From contig JAOARX010000024.1 in the NCBI GenBank assembly GCA_025210345.1, forward strand, positions 62,001 to 126,000: DNA of 64,000 nucleotides, in the 5' to 3' direction. How positions within the stretch are numbered: the first letter of the stretch is position 1; every line of letters starts with the position of its first letter. Made by a program: the position numbers and the translations under genes. This DNA is from Pelagimonas sp. Lineage in GTDB: Bacteria; Pseudomonadota; Alphaproteobacteria; Rhodobacterales; Rhodobacteraceae. The notes beneath the pieces are model-generated. The model was not told where the DNA came from, did no database searches, and saw only the letters and a program-made list of their open reading frames with translations. This document shows positions 25,839 through 34,544 of the stretch, piece after piece.

Positions 25839-27011
25839 TTAGGCGCGCTCAATCGCGATGGCTGTGCCTTCGCCGCCGCCGATGCAAATCGCGGCAATAC
25901 CCCGCTTGAGGCCGCGCTTTTCCAGCGCGTTCAGCAAGGTGACCATGATACGCGCGCCCGAAGCCCCAATCGGATGGCCCAAAGCGCAGGCACCGCCGTT
26001 CACGTTCACCTTGTCATGGGAAATCCCCATGTCATGCATGAAGGCCATCGGAACAACCGCGAAGGCTTCGTTCACTTCCCACAGGTCCACATCGTCGATC
26101 GACCAGCCCAGGCGCTCCAGCAGTTTGCGCGCTGCGGGCACGGGGGCCGTGGGGAAGAGGTTCGGCGCATGCGCATGGCTGGCATGCCCCATGATTCGCG
26201 CACGGATGGTCGCACCCGAAGCTTCGGCAGCGTCACGCGTGGTCAGAACCAATGCAGCGGCGCCATCCGAGATCGAAGACGAGTTGGCGGGTGTCACCGT
26301 GCCGTCTTTGCGAAAGGCGGGTTTGAGCTGTGGGATCTTTTCCGGGCGGGCGTTGCCGGGCTGTTCATCCTCAGTTACCACGACCTCGCCCTTCCGGGTT
26401 GTCATGGTGACCGGGGTGATTTCGTTGTCAAAGGCACCGGATTTCTGCGCCTCGAGCGCACGGGACAAAGAGGCCAGCGCATATTGGTCTTGCGCCTCGC
26501 GGGTGAACTGAAAGCTTTCGGCGCAATCCTCGGCAAAGGTGCCCATCAGGCGCCCCTTGTCATAGGCGTCTTCGAGGCCGTCCAGGAACATATGGTCCAG
26601 CGTCTTTTGGTGGCCGATGCGCGCCCCGCCACGCATGTTGGGCATGATGTAGGGCGCATTGGTCATGCTTTCCATGCCCCCTGCGATGATGGTCTCGGCA
26701 TCGCCCAGCGCAAGGCGGTCATAGGCCATCATCGCCGCCTTCATTCCGGATCCACACATCTTGTTCAGGGTCGTCGCGGGCACAGATTCGCCCAACCCGC
26801 CGGCAAAGCCAGCCTGGCGGGCGGGGGCCTGCCCCTGACCAGCCGGAAGAACGCAGCCCATCAGCAGCTCGTCCACATTTGGCCTGCCCGCCTGTTCCAG
26901 CGCTGCGCCGATGGCGTCTCCGCCCAGTTTGGCTGCTGTTTCGTTTGAAAATGTGCCCTGGAACCCACCCATCGGTGTGCGTGATGCCCCGGTAATCACA
27001 ACTTCTTTCAT
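25839..27011 (-). CDS. acetyl-CoA C-acetyltransferase (thiolase)
   Basis: 390 residues, complete thiolase. Nucleophile Cys86 lies in NKMCGSGMKA, followed by VNEAFAVVPMAF, the His motif GGACALGHPIGASGAR and the second Cys in ICIGGGEG. It condenses or cleaves acetoacetyl-CoA-type substrates, in polyhydroxybutyrate or ketone-body and fatty-acid metabolism. No phaB or CoA-transferase gene is adjacent, so biosynthetic versus degradative use is open. GGAGGA precedes ATG 27011. Confidence 0.92.
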   Translation of the reverse strand: MKEVVITGASRTPMGGFQGTFSNETAAKLGGDAIGAALEQAGRPNVDELLMGCVLPAGQGQAPARQAGFAGGLGESVPATTLNKMCGSGMKAAMMAYDRLALGDAETIIAGGMESMTNAPYIMPNMRGGARIGHQKTLDHMFLDGLEDAYDKGRLMGTFAEDCAESFQFTREAQDQYALASLSRALEAQKSGAFDNEITPVTMTTRKGEVVVTEDEQPGNARPEKIPQLKPAFRKDGTVTPANSSSISDGAAALVLTTRDAAEASGATIRARIMGHASHAHAPNLFPTAPVPAARKLLERLGWSIDDVDLWEVNEAFAVVPMAFMHDMGISHDKVNVNGGACALGHPIGASGARIMVTLLNALEKRGLKRGIAAICIGGGEGTAIAIERA

Positions 27012-27098
27012 GCCTTATCCTCCGTAATGCTGCCCCTGCATACAGAATGGTAAGGATTGGCGTCTAGTCTTGCCGTCAGAACCATCTAAGAGGCGATC

Positions 27099-27428
27099 AT
27101 GGACTTCACACATAGCAATCTCGACGGGATCGATGTCATCACCATTGAGGCAGACCGCATTGATGCCGCGGTTGCAATCCACTTTAAGGATCTGATGCGC
27201 GAAGAGCTGGGTTCGAAAACGGGCCGTGTGGTCCTGGATCTTCAAAACGTCGATTTCATCGATTCAAGCGGATTGGGGGCGATTGTCGCGGTGATGAAAC
27301 TCATGCCGCAGGGGGCCAAACTCGAACTCGCAGCTCTGTCAGATACCGTCGACAAGGTGTTTCGCATGACACGGATGGATTCGATTTTTCAAATCCATCC
27401 CTCTGCCCAGGATGCCGTGGCAGCCTGA
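27099..27428 (+). CDS. STAS-domain anti-sigma factor antagonist
   Basis: 109 residues, a single STAS domain. The phosphorylatable serine is in the signature VDFIDSSGLGAIVAV. Such SpoIIAA/RsbV-like proteins bind an anti-sigma kinase and release its partner when unphosphorylated. It is followed after 19 bases by the matching HATPase gene. GAGGCG precedes ATG 27099. Confidence 0.88.
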   Translation: MDFTHSNLDGIDVITIEADRIDAAVAIHFKDLMREELGSKTGRVVLDLQNVDFIDSSGLGAIVAVMKLMPQGAKLELAALSDTVDKVFRMTRMDSIFQIHPSAQDAVAA

Positions 27429-27447
27429 CCGTTGAAGGCGGACGAAT

Positions 27448-27912
27448 ATGCAGCTCCACACTGACCTCAGCGAGGATGGCCAAGTTTGGCACCGCTATCT
27501 GTTTGAAAGCACGTCAGAGGCGGTCCGGTCTGTCATGGCTGACCTGCGCAGTAAACTTGATCCAACGGCAGATGTGGTTGGTTTGAACCCGTTGTGGGAG
27601 GTGGTATTGGCCGAAGCGCTCAACAATATCGTCGAACACGCTTATCGTGAATCACCAGATGGCGAAATCGAAGTCAGACTGCGTGTACATGACAGCACCA
27701 TTCACGCAACTTTCCGTGACTACGGGCAGCCCATGCCCAATGGAAAGCTTCCAGAAGGAACGCTGGCGTCGATTGACGTTGCCACCGCCGACCTGCCGGA
27801 GGGGGGATTTGGCTGGTACCTGATCCGCACGAACACCAGGAATCTCACCTATCGATATGATCCGGTGAACGCGTGCAATCATTTGTCTTTGGAAATCCCG
27901 TTGGTTGTGTAA
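27448..27912 (+). CDS. RsbW/SpoIIAB-like HATPase anti-sigma kinase
   Basis: 154 residues with a GHKL ATPase fold: N-box EALNNIVEHAY with the Glu and Asn needed for Mg-ATP, G1 box DYGQPMP and G2 region EGGFGWYLIR. It is the kinase half of a partner-switching pair with the STAS protein upstream. No PP2C phosphatase and no sigma factor gene are adjacent, so the controlled target is elsewhere. GAAGG precedes ATG 27448. Confidence 0.85.
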   Translation: MQLHTDLSEDGQVWHRYLFESTSEAVRSVMADLRSKLDPTADVVGLNPLWEVVLAEALNNIVEHAYRESPDGEIEVRLRVHDSTIHATFRDYGQPMPNGKLPEGTLASIDVATADLPEGGFGWYLIRTNTRNLTYRYDPVNACNHLSLEIPLVV

Positions 27913-27990
27913 CCCACGGCTGTGCTCACAATCAAACCTTGCAGATTGCGCAATATGACCACGGGCGCGCCCCATTCCGGACACGGTTTC

Positions 27991-28079
27991 CCAGCATACC
28001 ATGTCTTGTAAGCTGCAATAGCTTCCCTCGGCACCGCGCTGTTATTGCCCCCACCCAGTGCGCGGTGCCGAGGTCTAAC
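27991..28079. repeat. hairpin repeat, copy 1
   Basis: Contains a perfect 14-bp stem: CCTCGGCACCGCGC (28026-28039) with GCGCGGTGCCGAGG (28060-28073), closing a 20-nt loop that ends in CCCCCACCCAGT. The 35 bases before the stem are shared with copy 2. Confidence 0.85.
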
Positions 28080-28228
28080 TCCCCCAAATCCCAACCTGAT
28101 CAACCTGCCGAATGCGGTAGGTCTCCTTCGGGATGTCCCGCTGCGCTTAGCCGTGCTTTGGGTCGGATTTTCGCGCCACAATCGCCGTTAAATCTTCAGG
28201 ACCGGACCTTATTTTGGCCTTTTTCCAA

Positions 28229-28316
28229 CAGCATAACGTGTCTTGTAGCTGCAAAGGCTTCCCTCGGCGCCGCGCGACAATTGCCCCCACCCAGTGCGCG
28301 GCGTCGAGGAACTAAC
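28229..28316. repeat. hairpin repeat, copy 2
   Basis: Stem CCTCGGCGCCGCGC (28262-28275) with GCGCGGCGTCGAGG (28296-28309), again 14 positions and a 20-nt loop. Relative to copy 1, an A-T pair has become G-C and one G-C has become G-T, so pairing is kept. Sixteen loop bases ATTGCCCCCACCCAGT are identical in both copies. Confidence 0.85.
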
Positions 28317-28394
28317 AGGCAATTGATCTTTCCCGAAGACCCCGTATTCTCCAAGCGCTGCACCAAAAAGCGGCACGCAGCGAGGGACCCACAT

Positions 28395-29969
28395 ATGAGA
28401 AATTTCCAGCAAACCGGTCGGTCAGCCGTCTTTGCCACGAGTGGCATCTGTGCCACGTCGTCCCCGCTATCGGCCGCAATCGCCATCGACATATTGAAAC
28501 AAGGCGGCAACGCGGTGGATGCGGCCATCGCCTGTGCGCTGTCCCTTGGCCTATGTGAACCGCAGATGACCGGCATTGGCGGGGATTGCTTTGCATTGAT
28601 TGCCCAACCGGATGAAGATCCCGTCGCCGTCAATGGTTCCGGGCGCGCGCCCAAGGCGGCGCATGCCGCACATCTGCGCGCCCAAGGCGCCGAAACCGTC
28701 GGGCTGCATCACGTTGATGCCGTGACGCTGCCGGGCGCAATTGACGCATTTTGCACCATGTCGGACAGGTGGGGAAAGCTGGATCTCGACCAGGTGCTGG
28801 CCCCGGCCATTCACTATATGGAACACGGCGTGCCCCTTGGCCCGCGCACCGTGTTCGACTGGCGAATCGCGACCGGCACCCTGCAGGGCACCGCGCGTGA
28901 CATCTATCTGCGGGATGGCAAGGCGCCCCAGGTGGGGGATCTGTTCCGACTGCCCGGTCAGGCCGAGGTGCTCAGGCGCGTCGCCAAGGACGGGCGCGAC
29001 GGGTTTTACGCCGGAGAGGTTGCAGAAGACATGCTGACCTCGCTGGCCAAAGCTGGTGGGGTGCACACGGCGGACGACTTTGCCAACACCCGCTGCACGG
29101 TCGGAGCCCCGCTTTCGGACATCTACAAAGGCCGCGAATTGCTGGAACATCCGCCCAACGGTCAGGGCGTCACGGCACATCTCTTGTTGAATATCCTGTC
29201 GCAGTTTGATCTCGCATCCATGGACCCGCTGGGGGCGGATCGCGTGCATATCGAAGCCGAAGCCGCCAAGCTGGCCTATGATGCGCGCAACCGCTTTTTG
29301 GCGGATCCGGACCACATGTCCAAACTGGCGCATCTGCGGGATCCCGAAACGGCCAAAAACCTTGCGGCCCTCATTGATCCAAAACGCGCAATGGCAGCCC
29401 CCGCTGCGCTGTCAGAGGCGGTTCACAAAGACACGGTTTATCTAAGCGTGGTGGATCGGGATGGCATGGCGGTATCGCTGATTTATTCGATTTTTCATAG
29501 CTTTGGATCGGGGATCGCAAGCGACAAATTCGGCATTTTGTTTCAGAACCGGGGGGCAGGCTTTACCCTGCAAGAGGGACACCCAAATGAACTCATGGGG
29601 GGCAAGCGCCCCATGCACACGATCATTCCAGCCCTGCTGCGCGACAACGGGCGGGTCAGCCTGCCGTTTGGGGTGATGGGCGGACAGTACCAGCCAAACG
29701 GCCACGCGCGCGTGGTGACAAATCTGACGGATTACGGAATGGAGCTGCAAGAGGCGCTGGATGCGCCCCGCAGCTTTGCTGATGGTGGTCAACTACAGGT
29801 GGAGCGCGGCTATAGCGACGCTGTGCGCCGCGACCTGACTGAGCGCGGACATGATGTGGTCATTCCCGAAACCGCCATCGGTGGCGCGCAAGCGATCCAA
29901 ATCCACGAAAGCGGTGTTCTTGAAGGGGCCTCTGATCCGCGCAAAGACGGCTGCGCCATTGGCTACTAA
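28395..29969 (+). CDS. ggt: gamma-glutamyltransferase family protein
   Basis: 524 residues. The N-terminal half carries GGNAVDAAIACALSLGLCEPQMTG-type sequence and the autoprocessing threonine lies in HKDTVYLSVVDRDG, with later GGKRPMHTIIPALL and FGVMGGQYQPNGHA motifs. Gamma-glutamyltransferases hydrolyse glutathione or related gamma-glutamyl amides. The sequence starts abruptly without a signal peptide, so this is the cytoplasmic type common in proteobacterial catabolism. The frame is open for 174 codons upstream through the hairpin repeats, but the GAGGGA site supports ATG 28395. It ends 9 bases before the convergent gshA stop. Confidence 0.88.
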   Translation: MRNFQQTGRSAVFATSGICATSSPLSAAIAIDILKQGGNAVDAAIACALSLGLCEPQMTGIGGDCFALIAQPDEDPVAVNGSGRAPKAAHAAHLRAQGAETVGLHHVDAVTLPGAIDAFCTMSDRWGKLDLDQVLAPAIHYMEHGVPLGPRTVFDWRIATGTLQGTARDIYLRDGKAPQVGDLFRLPGQAEVLRRVAKDGRDGFYAGEVAEDMLTSLAKAGGVHTADDFANTRCTVGAPLSDIYKGRELLEHPPNGQGVTAHLLLNILSQFDLASMDPLGADRVHIEAEAAKLAYDARNRFLADPDHMSKLAHLRDPETAKNLAALIDPKRAMAAPAALSEAVHKDTVYLSVVDRDGMAVSLIYSIFHSFGSGIASDKFGILFQNRGAGFTLQEGHPNELMGGKRPMHTIIPALLRDNGRVSLPFGVMGGQYQPNGHARVVTNLTDYGMELQEALDAPRSFADGGQLQVERGYSDAVRRDLTERGHDVVIPETAIGGAQAIQIHESGVLEGASDPRKDGCAIGY

Positions 29970-29978
29970 CCCCTTGGG

Positions 29979-31349
29979 TTAGTAGCTGTAATTGCGATAG
30001 ATGCGGGTCAGATCGCCGCCCCATTCGCCTTTGTAGACCTCAAGCAATTCATCGGCGGGCACTTTGCCGGTCTGCACACTGTCTTTCAGCGCATTCAGAA
30101 AATGCGTTTCATCCGGCACAAGCCCGCCGGCACCGGGTTTCGCCCGTGCCTTGAGCCCCATGTCCGCGATATCAATCACTTCGCGCGCCAGATCATGCAT
30201 GCGGATGCCATTGACCTCGGCCTGAAGCCCATCAACCGACGCGGCCACGCGCAGCGCTTCGCGGGTCTCGGCATCCCAGCCCTTAACCAGATCCCAAGCC
30301 GCATCCAGCGCCCCCTGGTCATAGGTCAGGCCAACCCACAGCCCGGGCAATGCGCACAGGCGCCGCCACGGGCCACCATCCGCGCCGCGCATTTCAATGT
30401 ATTTCTTGACACGTGCTTCGGGAAAGGCGGTGGTCAGGTGGTCGGCCCAATCCGACAGCGTGGGCTTTTCACCGGGCAGCGCGGGCAACTCACCTTTCAG
30501 GAAATCCCGGAACGACATGCCCAGCGCATCGACATATTCGCCGTCGCGATAGACAAAATACATCGGCACATCGAGCGCGTATTGCACCCAGGCCTCGAAG
30601 CCAAAGCCCTCGTCGAAGACAAACGGCACCATGCCCGTGCGCGCATCATCCAGATGCCGCCAAATGCGCGAGCGCCAGGATTTGTGTCCGTTGGGTTTGC
30701 CTTCGAAAAACGGTGAATTGGCAAACAGCGCCGTGGCGACCGGTTGCAACGCGATGGCCACGCGCATTTTCTGCACCATGTCCGCTTCGGATGAGAAATC
30801 AAGGTTCACCTGCACGGTGCAGGTCCGCCGCATCATCATTTTGCCCGCGGTGCCGACCTTATCCATATAGGCATCCATGAGCTTGTAACGGCCCTTGGGC
30901 ATCAGGGGCATTTCATCATGGGTCCAGATCGGCGCGGCACCAAGGCCGATAAAACCCACACCGATCTCATCGGCGATGTCTTTCACCTCGCGCAGGTGTT
31001 CGTTCACCTCGTCACAGGTCTGGTGGATGGTCTCAAGCGGCGCGCCCGACAGTTCCAGGGCGCCGCCGGGTTCCAGCGAAACATTCGCCCCATCCTTGGT
31101 GAGACCGATGATATTGCCGCCCTCTTCGACCGGGGCCCAGTCATGGCGATCACGCAGCGCTTCGAGCACCGCTTTGATCGAACGATCTCCCTCATAGGGC
31201 AGCGGTTTCAGGGTATCTTTGCAATAGCCGAATTTCTCGTGTTCGGTACCAATGCGCCACTCTTCGCGCGGCTTGCAGCCCTCGGCCATATATTCCGCCA
31301 GTTGCTCATGGCGTTCGATCGGCCCACCGCCGGACTGAGGAATGGACAT
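29979..31349 (-). CDS. gshA: glutamate-cysteine ligase, plant/alphaproteobacterial type
   Basis: 456 residues, GCS2-type ligase similar to the plant enzyme. Motifs include WRIGTEHEKFGY, SLEPGGALELSGAPLETIHQ, MMMRRTCTVQVNLDFSSEAD and YIEMRGADGGPW. It makes gamma-glutamylcysteine from glutamate, cysteine and ATP, the first step of glutathione synthesis. AGGAG precedes ATG 31349. It is tail to tail with ggt. Confidence 0.95.
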   Translation of the reverse strand: MSIPQSGGGPIERHEQLAEYMAEGCKPREEWRIGTEHEKFGYCKDTLKPLPYEGDRSIKAVLEALRDRHDWAPVEEGGNIIGLTKDGANVSLEPGGALELSGAPLETIHQTCDEVNEHLREVKDIADEIGVGFIGLGAAPIWTHDEMPLMPKGRYKLMDAYMDKVGTAGKMMMRRTCTVQVNLDFSSEADMVQKMRVAIALQPVATALFANSPFFEGKPNGHKSWRSRIWRHLDDARTGMVPFVFDEGFGFEAWVQYALDVPMYFVYRDGEYVDALGMSFRDFLKGELPALPGEKPTLSDWADHLTTAFPEARVKKYIEMRGADGGPWRRLCALPGLWVGLTYDQGALDAAWDLVKGWDAETREALRVAASVDGLQAEVNGIRMHDLAREVIDIADMGLKARAKPGAGGLVPDETHFLNALKDSVQTGKVPADELLEVYKGEWGGDLTRIYRNYSY

Positions 31350-31413
31350 TTGGCTGCTCCTAGGGCTGTCGCATCGCTTGGGTTACAAGCCATGATGCGA
31401 TTGCGCGCCCGTG

Positions 31414-31944
31414 TCAATGCAGCCAGCGTGTCGAGTTTTGCAGTTCCTCACTTTGCCAGATCACAACTCGGTGACGCTGTTCAGACTGCATTTCGCGCAA
31501 CATATGTTCCGTGCGGATGCCGGGCAGACCGGCAAAGGCGTCAAACAGCGCCTCGCCGCCACGTGACCCCAGCGGAATCTCCAAGGGATCGCTGCCAATC
31601 TCGCGCAAGATCCAGCACGGGCGCGCCAGTCTTGCGTCCAGAATCAGCTCGGCCAGATTGTCTAGATCGACCATCCCGCCGGATTGCGGGCCAAAATAGG
31701 TCACCCGACGTTCATTGACGCTGACCAATCCTGGACCGTCGCTTGCCCCGCGAAACCGGCCGCGTTGCACCCCCAAAAAGGCCAGAATGCCCCCAAAGAT
31801 GGCCAGGAAATAGCCGATCCAGTGCAAAAGCCCGCCACCGGTGAAAAACGCCCAATAAAAGCCAAGCGCCGAAACCGCGACGCCAATCACGGTTTCCTGC
31901 CAGCGATAGAGGGCCGCGGTGATTTCCGGGCGGATCAGGCTCAT
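31414..31944 (-). CDS. small membrane protein, unknown function
   Basis: 176 residues with two adjacent membrane segments (about 18-36 and 40-60, GFYWAFFTGGGLLHWIGYF and LAIFGGILAFLGV). A soluble C-terminal domain of about 110 residues follows, containing VSVNERRVTYFGPQSGGMVD. No family recognised. Its ATG overlaps the GNAT stop by 4 bases (ATGA), so it is the third gene of the rsmE-GNAT unit. Confidence 0.75.
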   Translation of the reverse strand: MSLIRPEITAALYRWQETVIGVAVSALGFYWAFFTGGGLLHWIGYFLAIFGGILAFLGVQRGRFRGASDGPGLVSVNERRVTYFGPQSGGMVDLDNLAELILDARLARPCWILREIGSDPLEIPLGSRGGEALFDAFAGLPGIRTEHMLREMQSEQRHRVVIWQSEELQNSTRWLH

Positions 31945-32783
31945 GCGGGGGTGTCCAGCATCTGCGGGCGCGCAAGCACGGCAACCTGGTATTCCCCACG
32001 ATAGGCAAATCCAATGCGTTCATAGGCTTTGGCGGCTTTGTCCGAGGCCGCGAACAAAATGGCCTGCGCCACGCCGTCGCTGTGATGCAACTCATGCAAA
32101 TGGGCAAGGATCGCCTGCCCTGCGCGCCCCTGTCCGCGCAACTCAGTGGGTACAAAAACGCTGCCGATCTGCACCGTACCTTTGTAGCGGGCGTTCAGAC
32201 CCGTCATCGCGACCGGGGTGTCCCCTTCCCACAAAATGCGGTGCTGTCCGGTTTGAACCGCACGCAGAGCGCGTTCCAGGCCGTTGTCCTGGGGGCCTGC
32301 CGTTTCTTGAAAATACTGCTCAAACCACGTGACCAGCATGGGAATCTCCGCCTCGGTCGAGGGGCGAAGATCCACCTTTTGATCTAAAATCAATGAAACA
32401 TCCAGTGTATACAAAGGTTCTGCGCGATTGCAGGACCACATATTGGGGTCAATCGGCAGCGCGTCGAGAATGGTCTTTACCTGCTCTGACTGCCCCGTCA
32501 TGCCCTGAAACGTATAGCCCTTGAGCAGATGCGCATAGGTCTGTGCTTCTGTCGGGGTAAGACCGGGCAGCTGGCACATCAGGAAACCGCCGTTGGTGCA
32601 GCCAAAGACGCCGTTGATCCCCTCACCGGTTTCGCGCAGGAAATAGCTGGTGCCATGCGGGTGATCGCGGTTATCGGTGCCATGCGCCACCAAATTCCCC
32701 AATAAAAACATCGAGGTCTCGATATGTGCCTCCAGAAAGGCGGCGATGGCGGGGGCGTCTTTGGCTTCGGCTTTGCGGATCAT
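31941..32783 (-). CDS. GNAT family N-acetyltransferase
   Basis: 280 residues. The C-terminal GNAT fold is clear: VFVPTELRGQGRAGQAILAH is the acetyl-CoA pyrophosphate loop (RGQGRA), followed by AAKAYERIGFAYRGEYQV. The N-terminal half is a second, more diverged GNAT-like region. Substrate is unknown. A GGAGA site precedes ATG 32783; both ends overlap neighbours by 4 bases, indicating tight coupling with rsmE upstream and the membrane protein gene downstream. Confidence 0.85.
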   Translation of the reverse strand: MIRKAEAKDAPAIAAFLEAHIETSMFLLGNLVAHGTDNRDHPHGTSYFLRETGEGINGVFGCTNGGFLMCQLPGLTPTEAQTYAHLLKGYTFQGMTGQSEQVKTILDALPIDPNMWSCNRAEPLYTLDVSLILDQKVDLRPSTEAEIPMLVTWFEQYFQETAGPQDNGLERALRAVQTGQHRILWEGDTPVAMTGLNARYKGTVQIGSVFVPTELRGQGRAGQAILAHLHELHHSDGVAQAILFAASDKAAKAYERIGFAYRGEYQVAVLARPQMLDTPA

Positions 32784-33499
32784 GTCCAGTCTCCGAGATG
32801 GGTTTGCCACAGGGTCAAAGCAGCCACCGCAGCGGTGTCTGCGCGCAAAATACGTGGACCCAAACTGATAGAATGGGCCTGGGGCATGGCTTGCAAACGA
32901 CGACGCTCGGTGTCGTCAAAGCCCCCCTCTGGCCCTATGAAAATCGCCCATGGATCCCCGGTCTGTGTTGCGAATGCCGTGTTTTGACCGACAAGATTTT
33001 CGTCACAAAACAGGATCTTGCGTTCGCCCCAGGCATCCAAAAGCGCATCAAGTTTTTGCAACTGCGCGACCTCGGGTACAAAGGTGCCGCCGCATTGCTC
33101 GGCGGCTTCGATTGCATGGGCCTGCAAGCGGTCCTGCCGGATGCGTTCCGAATTCGTATACCGCGTGTGTACAGGCAGTATGCGGCGCGCGCCCATCTCG
33201 GTGGCTTTTTCGACGATAAAATCCGTGCGGGCCTTTTTGATCGGTGCAAAGCACAGCCACAGATCCGGCGGGTCCATCTGCGGCGCGGATTGCGCCTGAC
33301 AGATCAAATCGCCGCCACGTTTGCCAACTTCGACGACATCGGCGCACCATTCCCCGTCGTGCCCGTTGAACAGCGCCACCTGCGCCCCACGCGACAGCCG
33401 CATCACGCCAAACAGGTAATGCGCCTGCTCCCGCGTCAGGCTAACCTGTTGCCCCGCAGACAAAGGGTGCTCTACATAAAGACGGATCTTGGGTTTCAT
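32780..33499 (-). CDS. rsmE: 16S rRNA (uracil1498-N3)-methyltransferase RsmE
   Basis: 239 residues, SPOUT-class methyltransferase. An N-terminal PUA-like part (LTREQAHYLFGVMRLSRGA) precedes the knotted domain with KKARTDFIVEKATEMGARRI, FIGPEGGFDDTE and the terminal SLGPRILRADTAAVAALTLW. It methylates U1498 of 16S rRNA. Start at MKPKIRLYVEHPL (33499) matches the family; MLRLMKPK (33511) is an alternative. Only 12 bases separate it from the divergent ubiA start. Confidence 0.92.
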   Translation of the reverse strand: MKPKIRLYVEHPLSAGQQVSLTREQAHYLFGVMRLSRGAQVALFNGHDGEWCADVVEVGKRGGDLICQAQSAPQMDPPDLWLCFAPIKKARTDFIVEKATEMGARRILPVHTRYTNSERIRQDRLQAHAIEAAEQCGGTFVPEVAQLQKLDALLDAWGERKILFCDENLVGQNTAFATQTGDPWAIFIGPEGGFDDTERRRLQAMPQAHSISLGPRILRADTAAVAALTLWQTHLGDWT

Positions 33500-33511
33500 A
33501 AGGCGCAACAT

Positions 33512-34486
33512 ATGTCCGGCAATCAAAAAGAACCAGAGGCGCGCGCGCCCAAAGGTCAGGTTCATGACGCGGTCAAAGGCAATTGGGTGGACCACTGGGC
33601 GCCCCCGGCTGCCCGCCCCTATCTGCGTCTCAGCCGCGCTGACCGGCCGATTGGCACATGGCTGTTGTTGTTGCCATGTTGGTGGGGGCTGTTGCTGGCG
33701 ATGATCGCCGATGGCCAGCCACGTTGGTTTGATCTTTGGATCTTTGCCAGCTGCGCTGTCGGGGCATGGCTGATGCGCGGCGCGGGATGCACCTGGAATG
33801 ACATCACAGACCGGGATTTTGACGGGTCGGTCGCACGCACGGCATCGCGCCCGATCCCCTCGGGGCAGGTCAGCGTCAAAAAGGCCCTCGCCTGGGCGGG
33901 GGTTCAGGCCCTGATTTCATTTGCAATCCTGCTGACCTACCCCACTCCGGCCATCCTTTTGGGCATAGTGTCCCTGGTCCCGGTTGCGATCTACCCGTTT
34001 GCCAAGCGCTTTACCTGGTGGCCGCAGGTGTTCCTGGGCATCGCCTTCAACTGGGGGGCGCTCTTGGCGTGGACGGCGCACAGCGGCAGCCTGGGCTGGG
34101 CGGCGGTCTATCTGTATCTCGCAGGCATGGCATGGACGCTGTTCTATGATACGATCTATGCGCATCAGGATAAGGAAGACGACGCCCTGATCGGCGTGAA
34201 ATCCACCGCGCGTCTGTTTGGCGACAACACGCCCAAATGGCTGGCGCGCTTTATGGTCGCAACCGTGGTCCTGATGGGCGCTGCCATCATCACCGCCGCC
34301 CCCAAAGGCGAGATTATGTCGCTGGTCATTATGCTGGCCGGGCCTTGGGCAATGGGTTGGCACATGATGTGGCAGATGCGCAAAATGGACATGGATGATC
34401 CAGACAACCTGATGCACCTCTTTCGCGCGAACAAATACACCGGGCTCATCCCAGTGCTGTTTTTCGCCGCTGCGGTGATCGTCTGA
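33512..34486 (+). CDS. ubiA: 4-hydroxybenzoate octaprenyltransferase
   Basis: 324 residues with eight or nine membrane segments. The two Asp-rich motifs of UbiA prenyltransferases are visible: RGAGCTWNDITDRDFDGSV and YDTIYAHQDKEDD. It attaches the polyprenyl tail to 4-hydroxybenzoate in ubiquinone synthesis. A polar N-terminal stretch of about 45 residues precedes the first helix. The start codon is 12 bases from the divergent rsmE start. Confidence 0.95.
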   Translation: MSGNQKEPEARAPKGQVHDAVKGNWVDHWAPPAARPYLRLSRADRPIGTWLLLLPCWWGLLLAMIADGQPRWFDLWIFASCAVGAWLMRGAGCTWNDITDRDFDGSVARTASRPIPSGQVSVKKALAWAGVQALISFAILLTYPTPAILLGIVSLVPVAIYPFAKRFTWWPQVFLGIAFNWGALLAWTAHSGSLGWAAVYLYLAGMAWTLFYDTIYAHQDKEDDALIGVKSTARLFGDNTPKWLARFMVATVVLMGAAIITAAPKGEIMSLVIMLAGPWAMGWHMMWQMRKMDMDDPDNLMHLFRANKYTGLIPVLFFAAAVIV

Positions 34487-34544
34487 TTGCGAAAACCGCC
34501 CGGCTTGCGTATCAGGCTAAGAACACACACGGGAAATACCTTTC

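Larger units (their letters stand above)
27913..28394. other. 482-base intergenic region with two hairpin repeats
   Basis: No convincing gene on either strand: the open minus-strand frames change frame between the two repeat copies. The stretch carries two same-direction repeats of about 90 bp (27991-28079 and 28229-28316), annotated separately. Unrelated sequence lies between them, then a 75-base leader to ggt ending in CGAGGGA before its ATG. Confidence 0.7.

Noticed and set aside
27991-28079. Integron attC site suggested by GTCTAAC/GTTAGAC beside the hairpin
   Set aside because: The matching RYYYAAC core at the other stem end is missing, the second copy breaks the consensus, and no integrase or cassette is present.
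27879-28181. A 100-codon minus-strand frame over hairpin copy 1
   Set aside because: The second copy carries an indel that changes the frame, so the conserved feature is the hairpin, not a protein.
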